Part shown: positions 1-7,464 of the stretch, one piece after another
Layout of the letters: each line of letters opens with the position of its first letter
How positions within the stretch are numbered: the first letter of the stretch is position 1
Origin: an uncultured Clostridia bacterium
GTDB taxonomy: Bacteria > Bacillota > Clostridia > Christensenellales > Aristaeellaceae
Reading direction: 5' to 3'
Assembly (NCBI GenBank): GCA_934636425.1
Contig: CAKUAV010000101.1
Coordinates: forward strand, 1-11,428
DNA: 11,428 nt
Notes under the pieces: generated by a model
The model's input: only the letters and a program-made list of their open reading frames with translations
Databases searched by the model: none
What the model was told of the DNA's origin: nothing
Program-made: the position numbers and the translations under genes

Positions 1-1
1 G

Positions 2-619
2 ACCGGCACGGCGCAGGTCTATGTGGACGGCGTGGTGTCCAGCGGCACGCACATCGGGTCGTTCATCGGCTTTGCGCCGATCGACGAGCCGCGCGTGGCG
101 GTGCTGTTCATCGTGGACGAGGCCGATCGCCGTCCCGATTTCGGTTCGGTGACGGCGGCGCCGTTTGCGCGGGACATTCTCGAAAAGACGCTGGCCTATA
201 TGGGCGTGCCGCGCAAAACGGAAAAGGACGCAAACGCGCAGGCGCTCAGCGTGCCGGATGTGACCGGCATGACGGTGTCCGAGGCGCGCGCAGCGCTGAA
301 ACAGGCCGGCTTTCAGAGCCTGTTGGACGGCGCGGGGCAGACCGTAATCGACCAGATGCCTCAGCCGGGCGCGATGATGAACGAAAAGTCCATCGTCATG
401 CTGTACGCCGAGGGGCGGGCCGATCTGAGTGAAAACGCCTATGTCGAGGTGCCGGACGTAGTCGGGCTGTCGATCAGCGAGGCCAACAGGCTGCTGCAAT
501 CCTGCGGCCTTGAAATGAGAATCAGCGGGAGCGGCGTGGCTTATGAACAGTCGCCCGCGGCGGGCGATCTGGCAGCGCCCACAGCCCGCGTTACGGTATT
601 GTTCCGAACGCCCGAATAG
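2..619 (+). CDS. Class B penicillin-binding protein with two PASTA domains, C-terminal part (SpoVD/PBP2B/FtsI type)
   Basis: This is the 3' end of a peptidoglycan transpeptidase, which crosslinks septal or spore-cortex peptidoglycan outside the membrane. The gene starts before the window. The first visible codons read TGTAQ; with the missing preceding Lys this is the KTGTAQ active-site motif (third conserved motif of class B PBPs). About 205 residues remain. The rest of the transpeptidase fold runs to about residue 70 (FIGFAPIDEPRVAVLFIVDE is typical of the family). Two PASTA domains follow at about residues 82-136 (begins VPDVTGMTVSEA) and 148-201 (VPDVVGLSISEA). The stop is TAG at 617-619. 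It lies 42 bp upstream of murE, the usual place of spoVD. SpoVD of Bacillus subtilis has one PASTA domain and PBP2B has two, so a division or a sporulation role cannot be decided from this fragment. Family assignment is firm; the exact paralogue is not. Confidence 0.93.
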   Translation, partial: TGTAQVYVDGVVSSGTHIGSFIGFAPIDEPRVAVLFIVDEADRRPDFGSVTAAPFARDILEKTLAYMGVPRKTEKDANAQALSVPDVTGMTVSEARAALKQAGFQSLLDGAGQTVIDQMPQPGAMMNEKSIVMLYAEGRADLSENAYVEVPDVVGLSISEANRLLQSCGLEMRISGSGVAYEQSPAAGDLAAPTARVTVLFRTPE

Positions 620-661
620 GCGCGCTGCGGAGCGGACGAAAAGATACGGGAGGATTCGACC

Positions 662-2113
662 ATGAAGCTTTATGATATTGTCAGCGCGATGGGGGACGCC
701 GTCCGGCTCATCGGAAACGATCAGGCGGAGATCACGCGCCTGGATACCGATTCCCGCAAGGTGAAGGATGGATCGCTCTTCTTCTGCATTCACGGCCTGC
801 GCGTGGACGCGCATGACTTCGCGCCGGGGGCGGTCAAGGCGGGCGCGGCGGCGCTGGTCGTAGAGCGCGAGCTGGATGTGGACTGCCCGCAGCTATTGGT
901 CAGAGATGTGCGCGAGGCGCTCTCCCGCATCGCTGCGATTTTCTATGGCAATCCCGCGCGCGAGCTGAAGCTGATCGGAATCACCGGCACGAAGGGCAAG
1001 ACCACCGCCAGCTATCTGACAAAGGCCATACTCGAGACGGCGGGCTACAAGGTCGGGCTGATCGGCACGGTCTGCTCGATGATCGGCGAGACGCAGATTC
1101 CGGCCAATCTCACAACGCCCGATCCGATTGACTTTCAGTCGCTGCTGCGCCGCATGGCCGACGCGGGCGTGGACTATGTGGTCATGGAGGTGTCCGCGCA
1201 CGCGCTGGCGCTGAGAAAGCTCAGCGGCATACGCTTCGACGTGGCGGCGTTTACGAATCTCTCTCAGGATCACTTTGACTTCTTTGGCAATTTCGACAAC
1301 TATCTGGCCGCCAAGATGAAGCTCTTTACCCCTGAGATGTGCGCGCGCGCCGTCTACAACGCCGACGACGAGCGCGTCGCCCATGCGATGAAGGACGTGT
1401 CCATACCCGCCGAGGGCTACGCCATACGCGTGCCGGCCGACATCTACGCCAAGAACATCGACGTGGGCGAGCGCGGCTGCTCATGGCTGCTCACGTTCAA
1501 CAAGCGCTTCCGGCTGGAAATCGACATGCACCTCTCCGGCGTGTTCAACGTCTATAACGGCATGACGGCGGCGGCGCTGTGCGACAGCGTTGGCGTGAGC
1601 CCCGAGGCCATAAAGGCCGGCCTTGAGTCGGTCAAAAACGTGCCCGGGCGCATAGAACTGCTGGACACGGAAACGCCCTACCGCGTGATACTCGATTACG
1701 CGCATTCCCCGGACGCGCTGGAGAACATACTCACCACTGTGCGGCAGACGGCGCGCGCCCGCGTGATTGCGCTCTTCGGCTGCGGCGGCGACCGCGATCA
1801 TGAAAAGCGCCCGCTGATGGGCGAGATCGGTGGAAAGCTGGCCGATTTCTGCGTGCTGACCAGCGACAACCCGCGCAGCGAGGATCCCTTTGCGATTCTT
1901 GAGGCGGTGGAAGCAGGAATCCGGCCGACGCATGGCGAATACAAAGTGATTGAAAACCGCCGCGAGGCCATACGCTATGCGATGAGCATCGCCGAGCCGG
2001 GCGACGTGATCGTGCTGGCAGGCAAGGGCCACGAGACCTATCAGGAGATCAAGGGCGTGAAATATCCCTTTGACGAGAAGGTCGTGGTCAGGGAACTGCT
2101 GGAGGAAATGTAA
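662..2113 (+). CDS. murE: UDP-N-acetylmuramoyl-L-alanyl-D-glutamate--2,6-diaminopimelate ligase MurE
   Basis: Cytoplasmic ATP-dependent Mur ligase that adds the third stem-peptide residue to UDP-MurNAc-L-Ala-D-Glu. The 483 residues match the usual family length. Visible motifs are the N-terminal UDP-binding domain (about 1-100), the P-loop GTKGKTT at 109-115, TTPDP at 151-155, and the AAK lysine at about 218 (the residue carbamylated in this family). The C-terminal domain has DYAHSPDALE (345-354), GCGGDRD and DNPRSEDP. The DNPR motif at 402-405 is the known signature for meso-diaminopimelate, so a DAP-type cell wall is inferred rather than a lysine type. The start ATG is preceded by GGGAGG at 648-653, 8 nt away. 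mraY begins 17 bp downstream, so there is no murF between them, as in Bacillus subtilis but unlike Escherichia coli. Nothing looks damaged. Confidence 0.98.
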   Translation: MKLYDIVSAMGDAVRLIGNDQAEITRLDTDSRKVKDGSLFFCIHGLRVDAHDFAPGAVKAGAAALVVERELDVDCPQLLVRDVREALSRIAAIFYGNPARELKLIGITGTKGKTTASYLTKAILETAGYKVGLIGTVCSMIGETQIPANLTTPDPIDFQSLLRRMADAGVDYVVMEVSAHALALRKLSGIRFDVAAFTNLSQDHFDFFGNFDNYLAAKMKLFTPEMCARAVYNADDERVAHAMKDVSIPAEGYAIRVPADIYAKNIDVGERGCSWLLTFNKRFRLEIDMHLSGVFNVYNGMTAAALCDSVGVSPEAIKAGLESVKNVPGRIELLDTETPYRVILDYAHSPDALENILTTVRQTARARVIALFGCGGDRDHEKRPLMGEIGGKLADFCVLTSDNPRSEDPFAILEAVEAGIRPTHGEYKVIENRREAIRYAMSIAEPGDVIVLAGKGHETYQEIKGVKYPFDEKVVVRELLEEM

Positions 2114-2130
2114 ATTAGGGGGAACAGAAG

Positions 2131-3138
2131 ATGCAGAGGGTTATCTGGGCAACTGTGCTGGCGTTCGCCGTCGCCATGGTTCTGGGGCCGGTGGTCATTC
2201 CGTGGCTGAAGAAAATGAAATTTGGCCAGACCATCTATGAACTGGGTCTTGAATCGCACAAGGTGAAGCAGGGCACGCCGACGATGGGCGGCGTCATATT
2301 CGCCGTGCCGATGCTGATTGTGCCCATACTCTTTTCCGTGGCCGATCAGCGCTGGTCGTTTTTGCCCATGGCGCTTGTGTCCACGCTGGGCTTCGGCCTC
2401 GTGGGCTTTGTGGACGATTACATAAAGGTGAGCAAAAAGCGCTCGCTGGGGCTTACGCCCATGCAGAAGATCGTGCCGCAGGTGGTGATCTCGCTGGTGC
2501 TGGCCGTCTGGGCGTACTGCACGCCTCAGATCGGCAGCGCGCTGATCGTTCCCTTCACCGACAAGACGTGGGATCTGGGCATTTTCTATATTCCGGTGAT
2601 GATGTTCGTGCTGGTGGGCACGGTCAACAGCGCCAACCTGCTCGACGGCGTGGACGGCCTGCTCTCCGGCTGCTCGCTGATCGACTTTGCCGCGATGGCG
2701 CTGGTGTGCGTCGCGCTGGGCTCGGCCAATCCCGAGAACGCCGGCAACATGACCAACATGATGGTGTTCTGCGGCGCGGCGGCCGGCGGCATACTGGGCT
2801 TTCTGCGCTTCAACACCTATCCGGCCAATGTGTTCATGGGCGACGTCGGCTCGTTCACAATCGGCGGCGCGCTGGTGGCGGTGGCCATGGTCACGCGCAC
2901 GGCGCTCCTGCTGCCCATAATCGCGCTGGCGATGCTGGTCAGCTCGCTGTCGGACATCATTCAGGTGGGCTATTTCAAATACACCAAGAAAAAGACCGGC
3001 GCGGGCAAGCGCGTGTTCCGCATGGCGCCGCTCCATCATCACTTTGAAAAGGGCGGTATGCCCGAAACGCGCATCGTCGCCATGTACATGAGCATTACGG
3101 CGCTTCTGTGCCTGATCGCTCTGACGATGTTCTTCTAA
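2131..3138 (+). CDS. mraY: Phospho-N-acetylmuramoyl-pentapeptide transferase MraY
   Basis: Polytopic membrane enzyme that transfers phospho-MurNAc-pentapeptide from UDP to undecaprenyl phosphate, making lipid I. It has 335 residues and about ten hydrophobic segments, normal for the family. Signature sites are all present: TPTMGG (49-54), VDDYIK with the Asp pair at 95-96, NSANLLDGVDGL (166-177), FMGDVGS (235-241) with the conserved Asp at 238, and the C-terminal FRMAPLHHHFEKGG (296-309) with the HHH motif. The start ATG has an AGGGGG ribosome binding site at 2117-2122, 8 nt upstream, just after the murE stop. The gene is 13 bp from murD. Its product would normally pass to MurG, which is not in this window. 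Confidence 0.98.
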   Translation: MQRVIWATVLAFAVAMVLGPVVIPWLKKMKFGQTIYELGLESHKVKQGTPTMGGVIFAVPMLIVPILFSVADQRWSFLPMALVSTLGFGLVGFVDDYIKVSKKRSLGLTPMQKIVPQVVISLVLAVWAYCTPQIGSALIVPFTDKTWDLGIFYIPVMMFVLVGTVNSANLLDGVDGLLSGCSLIDFAAMALVCVALGSANPENAGNMTNMMVFCGAAAGGILGFLRFNTYPANVFMGDVGSFTIGGALVAVAMVTRTALLLPIIALAMLVSSLSDIIQVGYFKYTKKKTGAGKRVFRMAPLHHHFEKGGMPETRIVAMYMSITALLCLIALTMFF

Positions 3139-3151
3139 GGGGGACGGGCGT

Positions 3152-4528
3152 ATGCAGGGCAAAAGGATCATGATACTGGGCATGGCGCGCAGCGGCGTTG
3201 CGGCGGCGAAGCTGCTCTCCGAAAAGGGCGCGCTGGTGCGTGTCAACGATCTTAAAACGCGCGAGCAGCTGGGCGACGCGCTCAAATCCCTCGAGGGGCT
3301 TGACAATATCGAATGGCGGCTGGGCGAAAAGCCGGACGATTTGCTTTCCGGCATGGATATGCTGGTCATCAGCCCCGGCGTGCCGATTGAAAGCCCGATC
3401 GTCAAAAAGGCGGAGAGCCTGGGCGTTGAAGTCATCGGCGAGATCGAGCTGTCTGCGCGTCTGTCAAAGGGGCTGCTGGTGGCCATCAGCGGCACGAACG
3501 GCAAGACCACAACCACCACGCTGACCGGCGAAATCTTCAAATCGTCGGGCGCGAACACCTATGTGGTGGGCAACATCGGCTATCCGTTCGCGGCTGCGGC
3601 GGGGGAAGCGAAGGACGGCGACGTCATCGTGTGCGAGGTGTCCTCCTTCCAGCTGGAATCGGTGAAGGACTTCCATCCGCACGTCGCCTGCCTGACCAAC
3701 ATCCGCGAGGATCATCTCAACCGCCATCACACGATGGAATGCTACATTGAAACCAAGGCGCGCATATTCCGCACGCAGACCGAGGACGACTATCTCGTGC
3801 TCAATTATGACGACGAGACGCTGCGCAATCTCGCTAAAACGGCGAAGAGCCGCGTCGTCTGGTTTACGGGGAAGCAGATTCCGCCGTACGGCGCGTTTGT
3901 GCTGGACGGGCGCATCGTGTTCGGCACGGAAAGCGATCACATCGACGTGTGCGGCGCGGACGAACTGCTGATCCCCGGCCCGCATAATCTGGACAACGCG
4001 CTGGCGGCCACGGCCATGGCGCTGGCGTCCGGCGTGAAGGCGGAGGACGCGGCGCGGGCGCTGCGCGCGTTCAAGGGCGTGGAGCATCGCGTGGAGTTCG
4101 TTCGCGAGGTGGACGGCGTAAGGTACATTGATGATTCCGAGGGCACGAACGCCGACTCGACGATCAAGGCGGTCGAGACGATGAAGGCGCCCACGGTCAT
4201 CATACTGGGCGGCTCGGACAAGAAAAACGACTTTACCGAGCTGTGTACGGCCATTAAGGACAGCCCGTATATCGCGCACGCCGTGCTGATCGGTCAGACG
4301 GCGCGGCAGTTCGACGAGACGCTGAGGCGCGTGGGCTATCCGGAAGGCGCGATTCATCACGCGGGCTTTGACTTCAACGCGGCGATCGACATGGCGCGCT
4401 CGCTGGCCGTTTCGGGCGGCAACGTGCTGCTCTCGCCGGCCTGCGCGAGCTTTGATATGTTCAACAACTGCGAGGAACGCGGCGATATTTTCAAGGACAT
4501 CGTTCATAAAATGACGGCGCGCGCCTGA
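3152..4528 (+). CDS. murD: UDP-N-acetylmuramoylalanine--D-glutamate ligase MurD
   Basis: Cytoplasmic Mur ligase that adds D-glutamate to UDP-MurNAc-L-Ala. It has 458 residues, the usual length. The N-terminal Rossmann-like domain begins KRIMILGMARSG and contains SPGVP (74-78). The ATP-binding centre has SGTNGKTT at 113-120, EVSSFQLE at 162-169 and DHLNRH at 187-192. The TKARIF lysine at 202 is in the position of the carbamylated Lys. The C-terminal domain has PGPHNLDN (275-282), GGSDKKNDF (353-361) and LSPACASFDMF (427-437). One detail: the segment equivalent to DSKATN of E. coli MurD reads DSEGTN at 328-333, so Glu replaces a Lys there. The start ATG is served by a GGGGGA stretch (3139-3144) that directly abuts the mraY stop, suggesting close translational linkage. 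ftsW follows after 27 bp. Confidence 0.97.
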   Translation: MQGKRIMILGMARSGVAAAKLLSEKGALVRVNDLKTREQLGDALKSLEGLDNIEWRLGEKPDDLLSGMDMLVISPGVPIESPIVKKAESLGVEVIGEIELSARLSKGLLVAISGTNGKTTTTTLTGEIFKSSGANTYVVGNIGYPFAAAAGEAKDGDVIVCEVSSFQLESVKDFHPHVACLTNIREDHLNRHHTMECYIETKARIFRTQTEDDYLVLNYDDETLRNLAKTAKSRVVWFTGKQIPPYGAFVLDGRIVFGTESDHIDVCGADELLIPGPHNLDNALAATAMALASGVKAEDAARALRAFKGVEHRVEFVREVDGVRYIDDSEGTNADSTIKAVETMKAPTVIILGGSDKKNDFTELCTAIKDSPYIAHAVLIGQTARQFDETLRRVGYPEGAIHHAGFDFNAAIDMARSLAVSGGNVLLSPACASFDMFNNCEERGDIFKDIVHKMTARA

Positions 4529-4555
4529 CGGATTGGGCGCGGGATTGGAGAAGCG

Positions 4556-5713
4556 GTGACGTCTGTTTCGCTCGGCAGCGGTGCGAAGGACAAACGGGAC
4601 GGCTCCGAAAAACCAACGCTGAATCCCTGCGACAGGGGCGTACTGACGACGACGGCGCTGCTGATGGCCTTCGGGCTGGTGACGCTCTACGCGGCGAGCT
4701 ATTACAACGCGCAGGACGTGTCCAGCACGCCGCTGGCCGAGGTGCTCAGCCAGCTCATGGGCATTGCGCTGGGCGCGATCGTCATGGCGGTCATGCTGCG
4801 CATTGATTACAGAATTTTACAGAAGCCGATTTATAGCAGCAGTCTGCTCTGCGTGAGCCTGCTGCTATTGGTGTTGGTGGCCATTCCGGGGATTGGAAAG
4901 TCGCTGAACGGCTCGCGGCGCTGGCTGCGGCTGGGGCCGGTGAGCTTTCAGCCCTCCGAGCTGGCCAAGTATTCGGCGATGCTGCACATGGCGCGCCTTC
5001 TCAGCCAGAGCCGGCGCAATGTGAGGCGCTTCTTCACGGGGCTTCTGCCCGCGCTGCTCATGCCGTGCGTGATGTTTGCGCTGATACTGCTCCAGCCCAA
5101 TCTGAGCACGGCGGGCAGCATCGTCATCGCGGCGGGGCTTATGGCCATGCTGGCGGGCGCCAAGTGGCTCCATCTGGGGCTGGCGGGCTGCTGCGGCCTG
5201 GCGGTCGGCGTGTTCTACGCCTTCTCGGAGGATTACCGGCGCGCGCGCATGCTGTCCTTCCGCGACCCCTTCGCCATGATGAGCAAGGAGGGCTATCAGC
5301 TCTCGCAGTCGCTGATGGCGTTCGGCTCGGGCGGGCTGTTCGGCATGGGACTGGGGCAGGGGCGGCAGAAGTACGCTTTTTTGCCGTATCCCGAGTCGGA
5401 CTTCATATTCGCCGTCGTGGGTGAGGATCTGGGGCTCTTCGGGTGCCTTGCCCTGCTGGCGCTGTTCGCGCTGTTCATATTCTTCGGTCTGCGGGTGGCG
5501 ATACGCTGCCCCGATCGCTTCGGCAGCCTGCTCGCGGGCGGCATCACCTGCATGATCGGCGTGCAGTCGATGATGAACATGGCGGTCGTTACGGGGCTCA
5601 TGCCCACGACCGGCCAGCCGCTGCCCTTCTTCAGCGCGGGCGGCACGTCGATCGCCGTGCTGAAGGGCGCGGTGGGGCTGCTGCTCAATATTTCGCGCCG
5701 CAGGATTGGGTAG
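4556..5713 (+). CDS. ftsW: SEDS-family lipid II polymerase FtsW/SpoVE
   Basis: Integral membrane peptidoglycan glycosyltransferase that polymerises lipid II together with a class B PBP, here probably the one encoded upstream. The 385 residues start with a ~25-residue polar cytoplasmic tail followed by about ten membrane segments. Conserved stretches are NGSRRWLRLG (118-127) with FQPSELAK (131-138), LLQPNLSTAG (178-187), ARMLSFRDPF (230-239), and YPESDFIFAVVGED (278-291) with Asp282 matching the catalytic Asp of RodA/FtsW. GLMPTTGQPLPFFSAGG (347-363) also fits. The start is GTG at 4556 with GGAG at 4547-4550, 5 nt upstream; no in-frame ATG occurs before the first membrane segment. By position it matches spoVE/ftsW; the two cannot be separated by sequence alone. 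It is the last gene before a long spacer where murG would be expected. Confidence 0.95.
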   Translation: MTSVSLGSGAKDKRDGSEKPTLNPCDRGVLTTTALLMAFGLVTLYAASYYNAQDVSSTPLAEVLSQLMGIALGAIVMAVMLRIDYRILQKPIYSSSLLCVSLLLLVLVAIPGIGKSLNGSRRWLRLGPVSFQPSELAKYSAMLHMARLLSQSRRNVRRFFTGLLPALLMPCVMFALILLQPNLSTAGSIVIAAGLMAMLAGAKWLHLGLAGCCGLAVGVFYAFSEDYRRARMLSFRDPFAMMSKEGYQLSQSLMAFGSGGLFGMGLGQGRQKYAFLPYPESDFIFAVVGEDLGLFGCLALLALFALFIFFGLRVAIRCPDRFGSLLAGGITCMIGVQSMMNMAVVTGLMPTTGQPLPFFSAGGTSIAVLKGAVGLLLNISRRRIG

Positions 5714-5754
5714 GGACATATTTGCTTCAGACTGTCGAAAAACCGTTGGAGCGC

Positions 5755-5784
5755 TCGAAAGGGTCGCCTCTCTCGAATTTTTAA
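5755..5784 (+). terminator. Possible intrinsic terminator after ftsW
   Basis: TCGAAAGGG (5755-5763) pairs with CTCTCTCGA (5768-5776) across a TCGC tetraloop, with one mismatch and one G-T pair, and is followed by ATTTTTAA. This looks like a weak rho-independent terminator 42 bp after the ftsW stop. If it works, it would end or reduce transcription before murA. The stem is imperfect and the T-run is short, so function is uncertain. Confidence 0.4.
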
Positions 5785-5931
5785 TCATGTCCGGCAGCGT
5801 GTACGAACGGGACGATTGAAAGAGGCGGAAAATCCCGTTTTCAGAGCAAAAACTGGAGAGTGGCCACATGGCAGGGAGATTGCATCCCCGATCACCGGCT
5901 TGTCAAGACTTTTTTGACGAGCAGAAACATA

Positions 5932-6088
5932 TTGAATGCTTCTGCGGACGGCGCCGCCGCGCCTGTATTGCCGTTTTTCAAGTCGAAACGCTGCGATTGA
6001 ACGCCTGCGTTTCAGATACAGGCGCTGTGAGTCGGGCGGCGCTCGATGTGCGCTCAAGCGGCGGATTATATTGCCTGAAAGCGTTCAA
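5932..6088. repeat. Nested inverted repeats, possible structured RNA or relic of a small palindromic element
   Basis: Four complementary pairs are arranged concentrically. TTGAATGCTT (5932-5941) pairs with AAGCGTTCAA (6079-6088) with one G-T pair. GCGCCGCC (5951-5958) pairs with GGCGGCGC (6035-6042), GCGCCTGTAT (5959-5968) with ATACAGGCGC (6016-6025), and GAAACGC (5985-5991) with GCGTTTC (6007-6013). The middle pairs are perfect. Together they could fold about 157 nt into one long branched hairpin. I do not recognise it as a known RNA family or insertion element. Confidence 0.55.
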
Positions 6089-6198
6089 ACGCCGCAAAAA
6101 TCCGCTCCCTCCCTTTCGAAACCCGCTCAGGGGGTCATGCACGCCCGGGCGAAAAACGCATATCCATTAAAATGTGTTTGTATTGGAGGTGCGTTTTG

Positions 6199-7446
6199 AT
6201 GGGCGATATTTTTCGAATTATGGGCGGCGCGCGCCTGAGTGGGCGGACGGTGATTCCCGCGGCCAAGAACGCCGTGCTGCCGATCATGGCCGCCGCCGTC
6301 ATGACCGGGGAGAGCGTGACGCTCCACGGCTGTCCGGCGCTGGACGACATCGCCAACATGGCGAAGATCCTCGAAGAGCTGGGCTGCCAGACGCGCGCAG
6401 CGGCGGGAAAGCTGACCATCGACGGGAAAAGCGCGCATCGCCATGAGATGCCCGATGTTCTCTCGAAGCGTCTGCGCTCCTCCATATTCATGATGGGGCC
6501 GCTGATCACCCGCTTCGGTCGGGCGACGGTTACATATCCGGGCGGCTGCGAGATCGGCCTGCGCCCGATCGACCTGCACCTGAAGGGATTGAAGCGGCTG
6601 GGCGTTGAGATCCGCGAGGAGCACGGGCGCATCTATTGCGACGGCCGCCACAGGCGCGCGGGCGACGTGCTGCTCGACTTTCCCAGCGTGGGCGCGACGG
6701 AAAATATCATGATGGCCGCCGTGCTGACGAGGGGAGAGACGATCATCAGAAACGCCGCGCGCGAGCCGGAAATCGTCGATCTGCAGGGCTTCATCAACGC
6801 CATGGGCGGCCGGGTGAGCGGCGCGGGCAGCGGCGTTGTGCGCATACGCGGCGTGGACAGTCTGCACGGCGCGTCGTATCGCCCCATCGCCGACCGCATC
6901 ACGGCGGGCACGCTGCTGACGGCGGCGGCCATGACCGGCGGCGAAATCGCGCTGGACGGCTTTTCGGGCGAGAGCATGGACGCGGTGCTGGCAAAGCTGC
7001 GCGAGGCGGGCTGCCTGATCGATGAAAGCGGCGGCGGCCTGACGCTGAGCGCGCCGGGGCGGCTTCGCGCGGTCGATGTGTTTACGCAGCCCTATCCGGG
7101 CTTTCCGACCGATATGCAGGCGCAGCTGATGGCGCTCTGCTGCGTGGCGGAGGGTACGTCGATCATTGTGGAAAACGTCTTTGAGAGCCGCTTCAGCCAT
7201 GCGGCGCAGCTCGTGCGCATGGGCGCGGACGTCACCGTGCATCATCGCACGGCGGTCGTGCGGGGCGGAAAGCTGACCGGCGCGCGGGTGACGGCGCGCG
7301 ACCTGAGAGCCGGGGCGGCGCTGGTGCTGGCAGGGCTGGCGGCGGACGGCATGACGGAGGTTGAAAACGTATCGCTGATCGACCGGGGCTATGAGCGGCT
7401 GGAGGAGACGCTCGCGGCGCTGGGCGCGCGTATAGGGCGCGTATAA
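6199..7446 (+). CDS. murA: UDP-N-acetylglucosamine 1-carboxyvinyltransferase MurA
   Basis: Cytoplasmic enzyme of the first committed step of peptidoglycan synthesis: it transfers enolpyruvate from phosphoenolpyruvate to UDP-GlcNAc. I chose ATG at 6199 (415 residues) because TTGGAGGT at 6183-6190 lies 8 nt upstream; an ATG nine codons earlier (6172) would place this ribosome binding site inside the gene. Key residues are visible: the substrate-binding Lys-Asn pair in PAAKNAVLP (K23, N24), the RSSIF segment (93-97), and the active-site loop PGGCEIG with Cys117, the residue alkylated by fosfomycin in E. coli MurA (Cys115). RPIDLH and FPTDMQAQ also match the family. With Cys rather than Asp in the loop, fosfomycin sensitivity of the enzyme itself is expected. 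MurA is known to have paralogues in Firmicutes, so a second copy may exist elsewhere. It lies between the murG-sized gap and ftsQ, 18 bp from the latter. Confidence 0.97.
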   Translation: MGDIFRIMGGARLSGRTVIPAAKNAVLPIMAAAVMTGESVTLHGCPALDDIANMAKILEELGCQTRAAAGKLTIDGKSAHRHEMPDVLSKRLRSSIFMMGPLITRFGRATVTYPGGCEIGLRPIDLHLKGLKRLGVEIREEHGRIYCDGRHRRAGDVLLDFPSVGATENIMMAAVLTRGETIIRNAAREPEIVDLQGFINAMGGRVSGAGSGVVRIRGVDSLHGASYRPIADRITAGTLLTAAAMTGGEIALDGFSGESMDAVLAKLREAGCLIDESGGGLTLSAPGRLRAVDVFTQPYPGFPTDMQAQLMALCCVAEGTSIIVENVFESRFSHAAQLVRMGADVTVHHRTAVVRGGKLTGARVTARDLRAGAALVLAGLAADGMTEVENVSLIDRGYERLEETLAALGARIGRV

Positions 7447-7464
7447 CGGAGGAGGGGAAAGCGT

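Larger units (their letters stand above)
5714..6198. other. 485-bp spacer without a convincing gene, in the usual place of murG/murB
   Basis: Neighbouring genes are packed within 13-42 bp of each other, but this stretch separates ftsW from murA by 485 bp. Its base composition is visibly less GC-rich than the flanking genes. None of the three forward frames shows MurG or MurB motifs, so I see no murG relic. It contains a terminator-like hairpin near ftsW (5755-5784), a 7-bp inverted repeat AACGGGA/TCCCGTT (5806-5812 and 5833-5839), nested inverted repeats (5932-6088), and a 9-bp inverted repeat TCGAAAGGG/CCCTTTCGA bracketing most of it (5755-5763 and 6111-6119). A 100-codon open frame at 5868-6170 has a fair ribosome binding site (GGAGAG, 5855-5860). 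However, its protein is Arg/Cys-rich with no recognisable fold and its codons do not show the strong G/C third-position bias of the neighbours, so I do not call it. No clear promoter for murA was found. Confidence 0.7.

Noticed and set aside
2114..2130. Absence of murF between murE and mraY as an anomaly
   Set aside because: Known clusters such as that of Bacillus subtilis also have murE directly followed by mraY with murF elsewhere, so it is ordinary.
2041..3558. 505-codon open frame on the minus strand across mraY
   Set aside because: It covers mraY and parts of murE and murD, whose motifs are unmistakable. The minus-strand protein is low-complexity, rich in His, Arg and Ala, as expected for the shadow of a GC-rich gene.
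5900..5942. Promoter in the spacer using TTGTCA (5900) or TTGACG (5914)
   Set aside because: Both resemble -35 boxes, but no -10-like hexamer lies at 16-18 bp.
6144..6173. Promoter before murA using TAAAAT at 6168-6173
   Set aside because: No acceptable -35 hexamer lies 16-18 bp upstream (the sequence there is GC-rich, CCCGGG-like).
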